A DNA stretch of 64,000 bases, taken from the NCBI GenBank assembly GCA_020851785.1, contig JADZCC010000010.1, positions 1 through 64,000 on the forward strand, in the 5' to 3' direction. The notes beneath the pieces were generated by a model. The model searched no databases and had not been told where the DNA came from. It saw only the letters and a program-made list of their open reading frames with translations. This document shows, in pieces, positions 18,267 to 27,868 of the stretch. The position numbers were made by a program, and so were the translations under genes. The DNA is from Anaerolineales bacterium. GTDB taxonomy: Bacteria; Chloroflexota; Anaerolineae; Anaerolineales; Villigracilaceae. Every line of letters starts with the position of its first letter. Within the stretch, counting starts at the first letter, position 1.

Positions 18267-18396
18267 AATACCATTTGGCGAAGATGCATAGTTTTGTCCT
18301 CGCTCCACTTCCTCATTCTTGTGAATAAGTATAAAAACAACTGAAAATTGCGCGGCTTAAGTCAAGCTCTATTCACTCGTGTTGTATAATTAACCT

Positions 18397-18687
18397 ATGA
18401 CGCGCAGAACCGTGATTACCAAAATTCGAAAACAGCGCGCCCAGTTAACAAAATTGGGCGTAAAGTCCCTGGCGCTGTTTGGGTCGGTTGCGCGCGGAGA
18501 GCAAAATAAAAACAGCGATGTGGATATTCTCGTTGAATTCAAAGGCAAAGCCACCTTTGACCGCTATATGGATACAAAGTTCTACCTGGAAGATTTATTG
18601 GGGCGCAAAGTGGATTTGGTTACATTAAAAGCGATCAAACCGCGCATGAAACCTTATATTATGCGGGATTTAATTCATGTCGCGTGA
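18397..18687 (+). CDS. MNT-type minimal nucleotidyltransferase (antitoxin of HEPN/MNT module)
   Basis: SLALFGSVARGEQNKNSDVDILVEF. Confidence 0.92.
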   Translation: MTRRTVITKIRKQRAQLTKLGVKSLALFGSVARGEQNKNSDVDILVEFKGKATFDRYMDTKFYLEDLLGRKVDLVTLKAIKPRMKPYIMRDLIHVA

Positions 18688-19018
18688 CGAGTCGCTTTAT
18701 CTTGCCGATCTTCAGGAAGCTTGCGAAAAGATTTTGCGATTCACAAAAGGGCTGACCTACAAAGATTTTGTTAACGACGACTTACATTTTGACGCGGTTT
18801 TACGAAATTTAGAAATCATCGGCGAAGCGGTAAAAAACATATCTGAAAAGACGCGCCAAAAATATCCGGATACAAAATGGCGAAAAATTGCGGGGCTTCG
18901 TGATATTGTGGCGCATCAATATTTTGGAGTTAACGAGGAAACAGTTTGGGATGTTGTTCAAAATGAAGTCCCGGTGTTATTAGAAACTGTAAAAACAATC
19001 CTTGAGGAAATTAATTAA
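18677..19018 (+). CDS. HepT-like HEPN ribonuclease toxin (DUF86)
   Basis: RNLEIIGEAVKNIS...WRKIAGLRDIVAHQYFGVN (RxxxxH HEPN motif); overlaps MNT by 11 nt. Confidence 0.92.
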   Translation: MSRDESLYLADLQEACEKILRFTKGLTYKDFVNDDLHFDAVLRNLEIIGEAVKNISEKTRQKYPDTKWRKIAGLRDIVAHQYFGVNEETVWDVVQNEVPVLLETVKTILEEIN

Positions 19019-19110
19019 TCAGCGTCATGGTCTTTGGTATTTACGGGGAAATCGTCAGGCTTGGGCTTTGCACATGCTATACTCAACAAAGTTATTGCTA
19101 AAGAGCAAAC

Positions 19111-19696
19111 CATGAAAAAGCGCTTGTTGATTTTGCTGGCATTTCTCCTTGCGGCCTGTGGCGCGCCAAACGCAACGGCGCCTGCAACGCCGTTAGCGAC
19201 GGCTACCCAAACGCCGAGCGTCTCGCCCACGCCCCTCTGCCCGCCGCACACGCCCACCCAGGCGGAAGTCAACGCCGCGCTCAACGTCCCAGACGGTTTA
19301 TTCGACTCAACCGCATGGGAGCAAAACCACACCGCGCAAGATAATAAAATTTCCGTAGTCTGGCAAAATATTCCGCAAAGCGCCGTGGTGTATCTGGAAG
19401 AAAACTTCTATCCCTGCGGAAACCAGCCCAACCTGAATGACACCTATTGGGATGCGCTGTTTGCAAACTATGCCGAATATCAACTCCTTAAGGAATGCGC
19501 GGCGGGCGCAATTTTGCAGTTGGCCGAATTCAAAGCCGTCAATCAGGGATTTAATTACCACGTGCGCTATTGGTTTTACAACGCCGCCAAAAAAATAACG
19601 ACCACAATGATGATTTTTCCATTTGGCTCCGAAGCTCAAATGGACCAGTATGCGCTTCAGCTATTTCCCAAATTACCCTATTGCCCCGCAGAATAA
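19111..19696 (+). CDS. Putative lipoprotein (paralogue of next gene)
   Basis: MKKRLLILLAFLLAACGAPN lipobox; ...LFPKLPYCPAE. Confidence 0.75.
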
Positions 19697-19707
19697 GGAA
19701 ACCCTCC

Positions 19708-20259
19708 ATGAAAAAAATGTTCAGCGTCCTCGTCTTAATTCCGCTTCTGATCGGTTGCGCTCCCAGCCCAACGACGGGGATTGGCTCCAATTGTGATTCT
19801 CTCCAACCCACCGCGGGCGACGTGCAATACGCGCTCGATTTTGGAAAAGACTTATTCACCGAAGCGGTCTGGAGCCAAAGCTACACCGTCCGCGAGTTGG
19901 ATGCGGTGGTCAATCGCACGCACCGGAGCGTCTCGGCCTTGGCGGATATTTCGCTTTTACTGTTCTGTAACGAGAACGGAACCGGCGACTTGGAACTGTT
20001 TTACAACAACCAGACCGTGCAGGAAGGGTTTTCAAATTATCAAAACGCCAGCGTGGTCAAATCCTGCCAACAGGACGACTTGTTTTTATACGAAGTGAGC
20101 GGCGCGGCAGACGGCGTGGAATATTCCATCCATCAATGGGTGCAAACGTTAAGTAAGACGCGCGTATTAACTGTGGTGACGGTGTTTCCAAAAGATGAAG
20201 CCGCTTTGGATGAAAAATACAGCCAGACGCTCTTCCCCAAATTGCCGGCCTGCCCCTAG
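19708..20259 (+). CDS. Putative lipoprotein (paralogue of preceding gene)
   Basis: MKKMFSVLVLIPLLIGCAPSP lipobox; ...LFPKLPACP. Confidence 0.75.
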   Translation: MKKMFSVLVLIPLLIGCAPSPTTGIGSNCDSLQPTAGDVQYALDFGKDLFTEAVWSQSYTVRELDAVVNRTHRSVSALADISLLLFCNENGTGDLELFYNNQTVQEGFSNYQNASVVKSCQQDDLFLYEVSGAADGVEYSIHQWVQTLSKTRVLTVVTVFPKDEAALDEKYSQTLFPKLPACP

Positions 20260-20310
20260 CGAGGGAAATGCCGTTCGCGGCGCATCAGCCTGCCGTTAAG
20301 GGTGTGGCGC

Positions 20311-21180
20311 TCATTCCCCCATCAGCCAATCCATAAATCCACGCCTTTTTTTATTGTGCGTTTCATCCACGTGGGGCATGGAGAGCAGAGCCACGGTGAT
20401 GTTGTCGTGTCCGCCGCGCTCGTTGGCCACTTCCACCAGTTTTTCGGCGGCGGCTTTCAAATCTTTTTTGGAGTTGACGATGTTCATCATTTCGTCGCTC
20501 CAAACCAAATCGGTCAGTCCGTCGCTACAGAGGATGATGGTATCGCCGTGTTGTAAGTGAAAGCCCTGATTGCTTTCAGATTCGGCGCGGGTTTCTTCGT
20601 CGTCAATGCGTAAACGAAAATCCACCTCCGGCAGTTTCAGCCCGCCCAAATGCCGGCGAATGACGTGCAGGTTGGGATGGTCGCGCATTTGCTCGGCGGT
20701 GATGATGCCTTTTTCAAAGGCCTCCTGCACCCAGGTGTGATCCACCGTTAATTGTTGAATGTGATTTCCGCGAATAAGATAAATGCGCGAATCCCCCACA
20801 TAGGCCGTATACAGTTTATTTTCAATGATCCAGACGCAGGCGCAGGTGGAGCCCATGCCCTCTTCCTCTTCTTTTCCAGCAGAGTGTGAGGCGATGGCCT
20901 GACTGGCGTCGTGAATTGCATTTTCTAAAATATAAATGGGTTTCTTGGCGTTGCTTTCGGCGACCCCCTTGGTGATGTAGTTCACAGCCAACTCGGCCGC
21001 CACCTCCCCCGCACGATGCCCGCCAATGCCATCCGCCACTACCGCCAAAAGCGCCGGGCGCGAATCGTCCACTCCCAATTGGAAGGCGGTGACTGCGTAG
21101 CGATCTTCATTGTTTTTGCCCGTCATTCCCGGGTGACTGTAAGCGGCAACGTGCAAATGAGGAAGCGATGTGCGAATCAT
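20311..21180 (-). CDS. PP2C family protein serine/threonine phosphatase
   Basis: GMTGKNNEDRYAV, VVADGIGGHRAGEVA, AYVGDSRIYLIR, CSDGLTDLV, GGHDNITVALL. Confidence 0.95.
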   Translation of the reverse strand: MIRTSLPHLHVAAYSHPGMTGKNNEDRYAVTAFQLGVDDSRPALLAVVADGIGGHRAGEVAAELAVNYITKGVAESNAKKPIYILENAIHDASQAIASHSAGKEEEEGMGSTCACVWIIENKLYTAYVGDSRIYLIRGNHIQQLTVDHTWVQEAFEKGIITAEQMRDHPNLHVIRRHLGGLKLPEVDFRLRIDDEETRAESESNQGFHLQHGDTIILCSDGLTDLVWSDEMMNIVNSKKDLKAAAEKLVEVANERGGHDNITVALLSMPHVDETHNKKRRGFMDWLMGE

Positions 21181-23081
21181 TCTTCAGGCGGCAAAACTGT
21201 AATGGTAGGTCTCTTAACCTCAGGAGTGGTGGGGAGCGTGAATCTGTAAATCAGCCTGCCAAAGTGTACCATATCCCCGGCCCGTAACCTGCGGCCTTCG
21301 CGCGGCACAAGTTCGTAATTCACCCAGGTTCCAGCAATCGAGCCGCCATCTAAAAGCAAAAAGCCGCCGTCTTCGGTTTGGCGTAAACGTGCATGAACGG
21401 AAGCGATGGAACGGTCGTCTAAAATTTGCGTGCATTGCACGGGGTCGGCGCCAAAGACCATTTCTTTTTCGAAGATGGTAATCGGCGTCACGGCGATGGG
21501 TTGACCTTCGGCCGTGATGCGCATGAGGGCCCCAGCCGCCTCTGGTTTGGACCTTTCGCCTGATCCGGCTTTCTTGAGCTTGCCCCTCACTTTGAGCGTT
21601 TCCACTTGATGGGCTTGCGTTGCAGAAATGGGTTGCGTTAATGGGTCGGTGGAGGCGCGGCGCGCTGACTGCGCGGCGCGTAACGATGGCAGGCGCAACC
21701 TTCCGCTGGAGAGGATGAGGATCAGCGCCAGCCCGGCTAAAAGGATTGCCCCAACGGTGAGCGCGTTGCGATACCGGGCCAACAAAGCCAACGGCCCGCT
21801 GGGCGGCTTGACGACGGTCACAGTCACCGGAGTGGCCATGCTCGATTTGCTCAATCCCAATTCGTCCACGGCTTCCACCGTCAGCTGGTGCGCGCCGGAA
21901 GCGGTGATGGCCGTTAAGTCCCAGGTAAATTGATCGAACGGTTCGGCGGTGTTTTCATCCACAATCTGCCCATCAATGTACAGCGTGGTGCGAGTGATTT
22001 TTCTGGGATGCCCGTCTGGAAATTCGAGGATGATTTCAATCTGCTGTTCTTTGGGCAATAAAATCTCGATGTTGTAGGGGTCGTCTTCCGGGGGTTGGCG
22101 CACGATCTGCAAAGAAGATGTGACCGGAATGGGGTTGGGCGGTTGAATATCCAGGTTGACTTGTTGTTCGTTCGATTTAAGTTCCCCGGCCGCAGTATCC
22201 GCCTGAAAGCCCACTTGATGCGCTCCGGCGGTCATAATCCGCGAGGTGTAGGTGGCCGTATAAACGCGACGAAGCGGGGAAAAATACGCTTCCAAATCCG
22301 GGAAGCGCTCCACGCCGGAATAAGTGAAGAGGCTTCCGCCAGTTTGCTGGGCCAACGCGTTGAACACAGCGGCGCTGGTGCTGGTAAACGTGGTGTCCAA
22401 ATCCACCAGCCAGACGAAGATGTGAATTTTATTTTCAAGGGCGCGTTGGAGTAACGGATCCAGCGTGGCGGCTAAATTTCCGTCGCTCATGTTGGGGGTG
22501 ATGAAGAGAATCGCGCGCTTCATGCCCAGCCGCGGCGTCTGCGCGCTGACGGTGTCAATGGCAATCGAAAGCGCCTGCAGGTTGGGAGTTGCGGAGCGAA
22601 AGTCTGGCTGAAAGGAGCTTAAGCCGGTTGCAAATTCGGCGGCGCTGGCATGGTTAATCACCGCCCCGGCCTGGCTGACGAGGCTAAAGTCATCGGGCAG
22701 GTCGGCGGGCAGGGTTTGGGCCCATTGCGTAATCACTTGCGAAGCGCGTTGAAAGCGCGAAATGCTCGTGGCGTCGCGGGTATCCAATTGCGCGCCCTGA
22801 TTGACCGCCACTGTAATTTGAAGCGGAATGGCAATTTCGCTCAACGAATCCACCGGCAGGGATTGGCCATCTTCAAAGATGGTCAGCGCTTGCGGCGTTA
22901 AGCCGGAGACGAACACGCCGTTCGCGTCGAACACGTCCAGCAAGGCGGACGATTTTGGGAAGGTGGAATAATCTGCAATGTAGAGCGTGGCGGAAGCCAA
23001 AGTTTGGTTTTGAGCGTAGGCGGAAGTCGCCGCGCTCAAAACCAAACTACAAATAAACAAAAATGCGCCAAGTTTACGCAT
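21177..23081 (-). CDS. VWA-like domain - TM - FHA domain protein
   Basis: Signal sequence; VWA-like repeats; TM NALTVGAILLAGLALILIL; FHA region VFGADPVQCTQILDDRSIASVHARLRQTEDGGFLLLDGGSIAGTWVN. Confidence 0.85.
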   Translation of the reverse strand: MRKLGAFLFICSLVLSAATSAYAQNQTLASATLYIADYSTFPKSSALLDVFDANGVFVSGLTPQALTIFEDGQSLPVDSLSEIAIPLQITVAVNQGAQLDTRDATSISRFQRASQVITQWAQTLPADLPDDFSLVSQAGAVINHASAAEFATGLSSFQPDFRSATPNLQALSIAIDTVSAQTPRLGMKRAILFITPNMSDGNLAATLDPLLQRALENKIHIFVWLVDLDTTFTSTSAAVFNALAQQTGGSLFTYSGVERFPDLEAYFSPLRRVYTATYTSRIMTAGAHQVGFQADTAAGELKSNEQQVNLDIQPPNPIPVTSSLQIVRQPPEDDPYNIEILLPKEQQIEIILEFPDGHPRKITRTTLYIDGQIVDENTAEPFDQFTWDLTAITASGAHQLTVEAVDELGLSKSSMATPVTVTVVKPPSGPLALLARYRNALTVGAILLAGLALILILSSGRLRLPSLRAAQSARRASTDPLTQPISATQAHQVETLKVRGKLKKAGSGERSKPEAAGALMRITAEGQPIAVTPITIFEKEMVFGADPVQCTQILDDRSIASVHARLRQTEDGGFLLLDGGSIAGTWVNYELVPREGRRLRAGDMVHFGRLIYRFTLPTTPEVKRPTITVLPPEE

Positions 23082-24018
23082 TAAACGCTGAAGCGTTAAT
23101 TGGGGCGTTTGGGTCATTTGGCGTGGCCAACTGCAAGTAGCTCAACGTCCAGACCGCTTTTACATAACTGGTTAAGATGCCGCTAATTAGGAGGAGTACT
23201 GGATAATATAAACCGCAACAGGTCAAAGAAACGATTACCCCAGGCGCGGTGAAGGAGCCTTGTTCGAAAATCAGGGAGGTGAATAATGGTATGAGCGCAA
23301 GGATCATCGGAATCATTAATACCAGGCCGATGATAAAACTGCCAACCCCAAGGATTAATGACATCACGATCATGCCGCCAATGTCCGATTTGACAATTTC
23401 ATAGCCGCGTTTTACCCCATCCATCATGCTCAGGTCTTCCTGCACAATCGCCACCTGCGCCTGCTCCAAAACGAGTCCCACCGCCCAACTCACCGGAATC
23501 AGCAGACAGAACAATGGAAACAAGCAAGCCAGAAACGGTACGCCAAAGCTGAGAAACGCAATTGCCACAAATGGCAGGAATAAAATCAGAAAGGCCAGCC
23601 CCAGCAAAAGGTTCAGCCCAAAGAAGCGCCAGAAAAACGGGAAACTCTCAGCCCAAATTTCTGCAAAAGCCAGACGCTCGGCCCCGTTTTGCGCCTTCAC
23701 CACCCCTTTAATCAGGCCAATGCGCCCCATCATGCCCAGCGCGTAAAATGCCAGCCCGAGGAGGATCAAAACCAAGGCCGCGAAAATGACGATCAAGAGA
23801 TATTCTTGCAGGAACTCCTTGAAGCGCTCGGTGGCGGCGACGATCTGACGCTCGTCCAATGGCGCGCCATTATTGGAATTTGAGTTGTTTAGGCTGTTGC
23901 TGTTCCCACCAGACCGGTTTTCAGCAAAACCCGCAAAAATGCCGAAGACCCACAGAATTTTATATTTCCAAATGATTTCCCCTGCGCGGGCCAGAATATA
24001 TCCAAATTTGAGTTTCAT
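23074..24018 (-). CDS. Integral membrane protein of unknown function
   Basis: Six or more hydrophobic segments; IIWKYKILWVFGIFAGF N-terminus. Confidence 0.75.
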   Translation of the reverse strand: MKLKFGYILARAGEIIWKYKILWVFGIFAGFAENRSGGNSNSLNNSNSNNGAPLDERQIVAATERFKEFLQEYLLIVIFAALVLILLGLAFYALGMMGRIGLIKGVVKAQNGAERLAFAEIWAESFPFFWRFFGLNLLLGLAFLILFLPFVAIAFLSFGVPFLACLFPLFCLLIPVSWAVGLVLEQAQVAIVQEDLSMMDGVKRGYEIVKSDIGGMIVMSLILGVGSFIIGLVLMIPMILALIPLFTSLIFEQGSFTAPGVIVSLTCCGLYYPVLLLISGILTSYVKAVWTLSYLQLATPNDPNAPINASAFNA

Positions 24019-24085
24019 GCTTCCTCCAAATCAACGTTAGCGGTATCATACCGCACTCAAAATATTCCGTCTACCAGCCGCTTGC

Positions 24086-25624
24086 TTATTCCCATTCAAT
24101 TGTGGCGGGCGGCTTGCTGGTCACGTCATAGGCCACGCGGTTAATGCCATCCACTTCATTCACCACGCGGCTGGAAACTTTCGCCAACACATCATACGGC
24201 AGGCGCGCCCAATCCGCCGTCATAAAATCATCCGTCAGCACGGCGCGAATCACCGCCGCTTCCTGATACGTTCGGTAGTCGCCCATCACGCCCACCGACT
24301 TTACCGGCAATAAAACCATAAACGCTTGCGAAGTTTTTGCGCCTTTGCCAATCAGCCCTTCTTTGGCGAGTTCTTCCAAAAGGATTTTATCCGCCGCGCG
24401 CAAACGGGCGACGCGCTCCGGCGTACACTCCCCAAGACAGCGCACGGTCAACCCCGGACCTGGAAACGGTTGCCGCCAAACCAAATTTTCACTCAACCCA
24501 AGCGCTTCGCCCACCAAGCGCACTTCATCTTTGAACAAGTAGCGCAACGGCTCAACAAGTTCAAACTTCATATCTTTGGGAAGCCCGCCCACGTTGTGAT
24601 GCGTTTTGATCTTATCCGCCTTGTTCCGGTCGGGCGCGGAAGATTCCACCACGTCGGGATAAATCGTTCCCTGCACCAAAAACTTTGGCAGGCCCACCTG
24701 CTTGGCTTGCTCTTCAAACGTGCGGATAAATCTCTCCCCGACGATTTTTCGCTTTTGTTCAGGATCAACCACCCCTTGGAGCGCGCCGAGGAAATCGGCG
24801 CTGGCGTCCACGGTGATTAATTCCGCGCCGAGTCCGTTGCGAAAGGCCGCGGCCACATCCGCGCCTTCGTTATGCCTGAGCAAACCCGTATCCACAAACA
24901 CGCACACGAGTTGATCGCCAATTGCCTTGTGTACCAACGCCGCCGCAACGGAAGAATCCACGCCGCCCGAAACCGCCGCCAAGACTCGTTGTTTGCCAAC
25001 TTGTTCCTGAATCCTTTTGACGCTTTCATCAATAATCGAAGCGGACGTCCATTCTGGTTTGGCGCCGCAAATCTCGACGGCAAAATGTTTGAGCAATTGG
25101 ATTCCATTGGGCGTATGATTCACTTCGGGGTGAAATTGCACGCCGAAATAACGCTTCTCTAAATTTCCCATTGCGGCATAGGGACTGTTCTCGCTTTTGG
25201 CCAGCGGGATGAACCCCGCTGGCAGTTGCGTAATTTTATCGCCGTGCGACATCCACACCTGCGCAAGCGCGGCAAGCAAAGGCGTGGCCGTCAGCGACTC
25301 AATTTCCGCGAAACCAAACTCCCTTTCGTTGGAGGGGTTGACCTTCCCGCCCAGCGCATGAGTCAGGGCCTGCATTCCATAACAGATTCCCAGAATCGGC
25401 AGGCCCGATTCTAAAATAAACTTTTGAATGTACGGCGCATTTTCTTCATAAACAGATTTCGGCCCGCCAGAAAGGATGAAACCTTTGGGTTGAATGGCTA
25501 AAATCTTTTCCTGCGGCGCATCCCACGGGAACAACTCGCAGTACAGGTTAACTTCACGAATGCGGCGCGCAATAATCTGCGCGTATTGCGAGCCGAAATC
25601 CAGAATGGCGATTGAATCTAGCAT
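24086..25624 (-). CDS. guaA: GMP synthase (glutamine-hydrolysing)
   Basis: ILGICYGMQAL, VQFHPEVNHT, VLAAVSGGVDSSVAAAL, RQPFPGPGLTVRCLG, C-terminal SKPPATIEWE. Confidence 0.98.
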   Translation of the reverse strand: MLDSIAILDFGSQYAQIIARRIREVNLYCELFPWDAPQEKILAIQPKGFILSGGPKSVYEENAPYIQKFILESGLPILGICYGMQALTHALGGKVNPSNEREFGFAEIESLTATPLLAALAQVWMSHGDKITQLPAGFIPLAKSENSPYAAMGNLEKRYFGVQFHPEVNHTPNGIQLLKHFAVEICGAKPEWTSASIIDESVKRIQEQVGKQRVLAAVSGGVDSSVAAALVHKAIGDQLVCVFVDTGLLRHNEGADVAAAFRNGLGAELITVDASADFLGALQGVVDPEQKRKIVGERFIRTFEEQAKQVGLPKFLVQGTIYPDVVESSAPDRNKADKIKTHHNVGGLPKDMKFELVEPLRYLFKDEVRLVGEALGLSENLVWRQPFPGPGLTVRCLGECTPERVARLRAADKILLEELAKEGLIGKGAKTSQAFMVLLPVKSVGVMGDYRTYQEAAVIRAVLTDDFMTADWARLPYDVLAKVSSRVVNEVDGINRVAYDVTSKPPATIEWE

Positions 25625-25645
25625 GAAGCTCCCTCAGTCAACAAG

Positions 25646-26218
25646 TTAATCAACAAATTCGATGGTTCCAGCGTCCATGGATTTAATGCGGGCGATGGAT
25701 TCAATGGGCACGTTCACCGCTTTCAATAAATCGCGCCCGCCTTCAAACGTCTTTTCGATCAGCGCGCCAATGCCCACCACTTTTGCGCCGGAGGCTTCCG
25801 CAAGCCGCACCAACCCCAAAATGGTTTGGCCGCTGGCGAGAAAGTCGTCAATGATCAAAATCTTTTCGCCATTGGAAAGATACTCAGGCGAGACGATTAA
25901 CTCCACCATGCGGCCTTTGGTATGCGAAGGCGCGAGCGTCAGGTACACCTGATCCGGCATGGTGATGGGCTTGCTTTTGCGGGCATAGACCACCGGTAAG
26001 CCCAGGTGAATGCCGGTGGTCAGCGCGGGCGCAATGCCCGAAATTTCCGCGGTTAAAATTTTGGTGGCGCCAACTTCCGCAAAGAGCCGCGCAAAAAGTT
26101 GACCGCATTCATTCATCAATGTCGGGTCCACCTGATGGTTCACAAAGCTATCCACCTTGAGGATGCCCTCGCCGAGATTTTTCCCCTCTTTTAATATCCG
26201 TGCCTGCAGTGCATTCAT
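25646..26218 (-). CDS. xpt: Xanthine phosphoribosyltransferase
   Basis: MNALQARILKEGKNLGEGILKVDSFVNHQVDPTLM, KILIIDDFLASGQT. Confidence 0.95.
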   Translation of the reverse strand: MNALQARILKEGKNLGEGILKVDSFVNHQVDPTLMNECGQLFARLFAEVGATKILTAEISGIAPALTTGIHLGLPVVYARKSKPITMPDQVYLTLAPSHTKGRMVELIVSPEYLSNGEKILIIDDFLASGQTILGLVRLAEASGAKVVGIGALIEKTFEGGRDLLKAVNVPIESIARIKSMDAGTIEFVD

Positions 26219-26325
26219 TACGCCTCCAACCCGGTTGGGTTCATCCATTTTTCTCGTGCATTTTATCACCTGAAAGATGGAGTTATGATAAACTCGCCAA
26301 CGCAATTTTCATTCAAGGAGTCTTT

Positions 26326-26874
26326 ATGTCTGACAATTTTTACGCTATTGAAATCGCCGGAATTAAACGCGAACTGCGCCTGTTTGAAGTTAAGCCAGGC
26401 TTGAAGATTGCCATCTTGAACATCCTCGGCGATACCGAATTAATTCAAGCCGCGGCCAAGGCTCTTGCCGAAAAACTCGCCGCCTTGAAGTATGATCTAA
26501 TCGTCACCGCCGAAGCGAAGTCCATCCCTTTGGCGCACGCGCTTTCAGTGGAAACGCACAAGCCGTATGTGGTTTTGCGAAAGATGTACAAGCCCTACAT
26601 GGGCGATGCCCTCAAAGCGGAGACGTTATCCATCACCACCGGGCAACCGCAGGTTTTAATTTTAGATGAAAAAGATCGGGGATTGGTTCAGGGCCAGCGC
26701 GTGCTGATTGTGGATGATGTGATTAGCACGGGTTCGACGCTTCAGGGGATGCGACTGGTGTTGGACAAAGCCGGGGCGGAGGTGGCCGGCGAAGCGGCGA
26801 TCCTCACCGAAGGCGACCGCGCGCAATGGTTACAGATCGTCTCGCTGGGGCATTTGCCCTTGTTTACAGAATAG
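26326..26874 (+). CDS. Phosphoribosyltransferase family protein (adenine PRT-like)
   Basis: VTAEAKSIPLAHALSVETHKPYVVLRK, VLIVDDVISTGSTLQGM. Confidence 0.88.
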   Translation: MSDNFYAIEIAGIKRELRLFEVKPGLKIAILNILGDTELIQAAAKALAEKLAALKYDLIVTAEAKSIPLAHALSVETHKPYVVLRKMYKPYMGDALKAETLSITTGQPQVLILDEKDRGLVQGQRVLIVDDVISTGSTLQGMRLVLDKAGAEVAGEAAILTEGDRAQWLQIVSLGHLPLFTE

Positions 26875-27018
26875 AAGCGGTTATAGCAAGGGGCTCTCCC
26901 GTTTTATGCTACACTTGTTAGAGGATGTCATGTAATGACCATTCATAGTAGCGTTCAGATTGGCAATGTAATTCGTAACGCTGTTGCATTTAACGTCAAA
27001 AACTGGCAAGGTGGCGCG

Positions 27019-27591
27019 ATGAATTCTGACTCTTTAATTCAGTCTACCCGGGATTTTTTCACAGTTTTAGAAGAACGCAAAGTTGATTATGTTCTGGTTG
27101 GGGGCATCGCCATGCTTCACTATGTTGAGGGTCGAAATACCCAGGACTTGGATTTACTCATGGCGGTTTCGTCTTTGGATAAACTGCCCGAACTCAAAAT
27201 TACCAGCCAGGAGATGTATTTCGTCCGCGCAAATTATGGCGCATTACAAATTGACGTTTTACTGACGCAAAACCCGCTTTTCAAGAAAGTTCACAAAGAA
27301 TATTCACAAGTTCAAAAGTTTCTGGATCAAAACATCCCGCTGGCGACTGTGGAAGGTTTGGCGCTTCTCAAACTATACGCGCTCCCCTCTTTGTATCGGC
27401 AGGACAACTTTGCCAGAGTTGGCATTTATGAAAATGACATCGCTACCTTGCTTCATTATTATCAGCCAGATACAACCGCTTTACTGGATGAAATTTCAAA
27501 ATATGTAAACGAAACTGATTTTGAAGAAATTAAAGGCATTATGTCTGATATACAAAATCGGATCAAACGTTTCAAAAACGACTCGCGCTAA
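27019..27591 (+). CDS. Nucleotidyltransferase-fold protein (AbiEii-like/DUF)
   Basis: YVLVGGIAMLHYVEGRNTQDLDLLMAV. Confidence 0.65.
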   Translation: MNSDSLIQSTRDFFTVLEERKVDYVLVGGIAMLHYVEGRNTQDLDLLMAVSSLDKLPELKITSQEMYFVRANYGALQIDVLLTQNPLFKKVHKEYSQVQKFLDQNIPLATVEGLALLKLYALPSLYRQDNFARVGIYENDIATLLHYYQPDTTALLDEISKYVNETDFEEIKGIMSDIQNRIKRFKNDSR

Positions 27592-27603
27592 GCAAACTGG
27601 TTC

Positions 27604-27861
27604 TCAGCCGTTTACCAATCCCGCCTCAACTAAAATCATCTTTTGTTTTCGACGAAGAGCCTTAATGGCTCTTTCTCTTTTTAAGGCCGTAATTTTATCC
27701 GGCTGGGGTTCCAGGTACACCAACTTCACCGGTCGGCGGGTTTTGGTGTATCGCGCCCCCTTTCCCGCATTATGTTGTTTAACTCTTCGATCCGGGTCGG
27801 TCGTCCAGCCGGTGTAATAGGTTCCATCCGCGCATTCAAGGATGTAGCAAAAGCAGGGCAT
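27604..27861 (-). CDS. GIY-YIG nuclease family protein
   Basis: CYILECADGTYYTGWTTDPDRRVKQHNAGKGARYTKTRRPVKLVY. Confidence 0.93.
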   Translation of the reverse strand: MPCFCYILECADGTYYTGWTTDPDRRVKQHNAGKGARYTKTRRPVKLVYLEPQPDKITALKRERAIKALRRKQKMILVEAGLVNG

Positions 27862-27868
27862 GACCCAA

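Noticed and set aside
26219-26325. Possible purine riboswitch between divergent xpt and PRT genes
   Set aside because: Only ~107 bp shared by two divergent starts and no recognisable purine-aptamer loop motifs.
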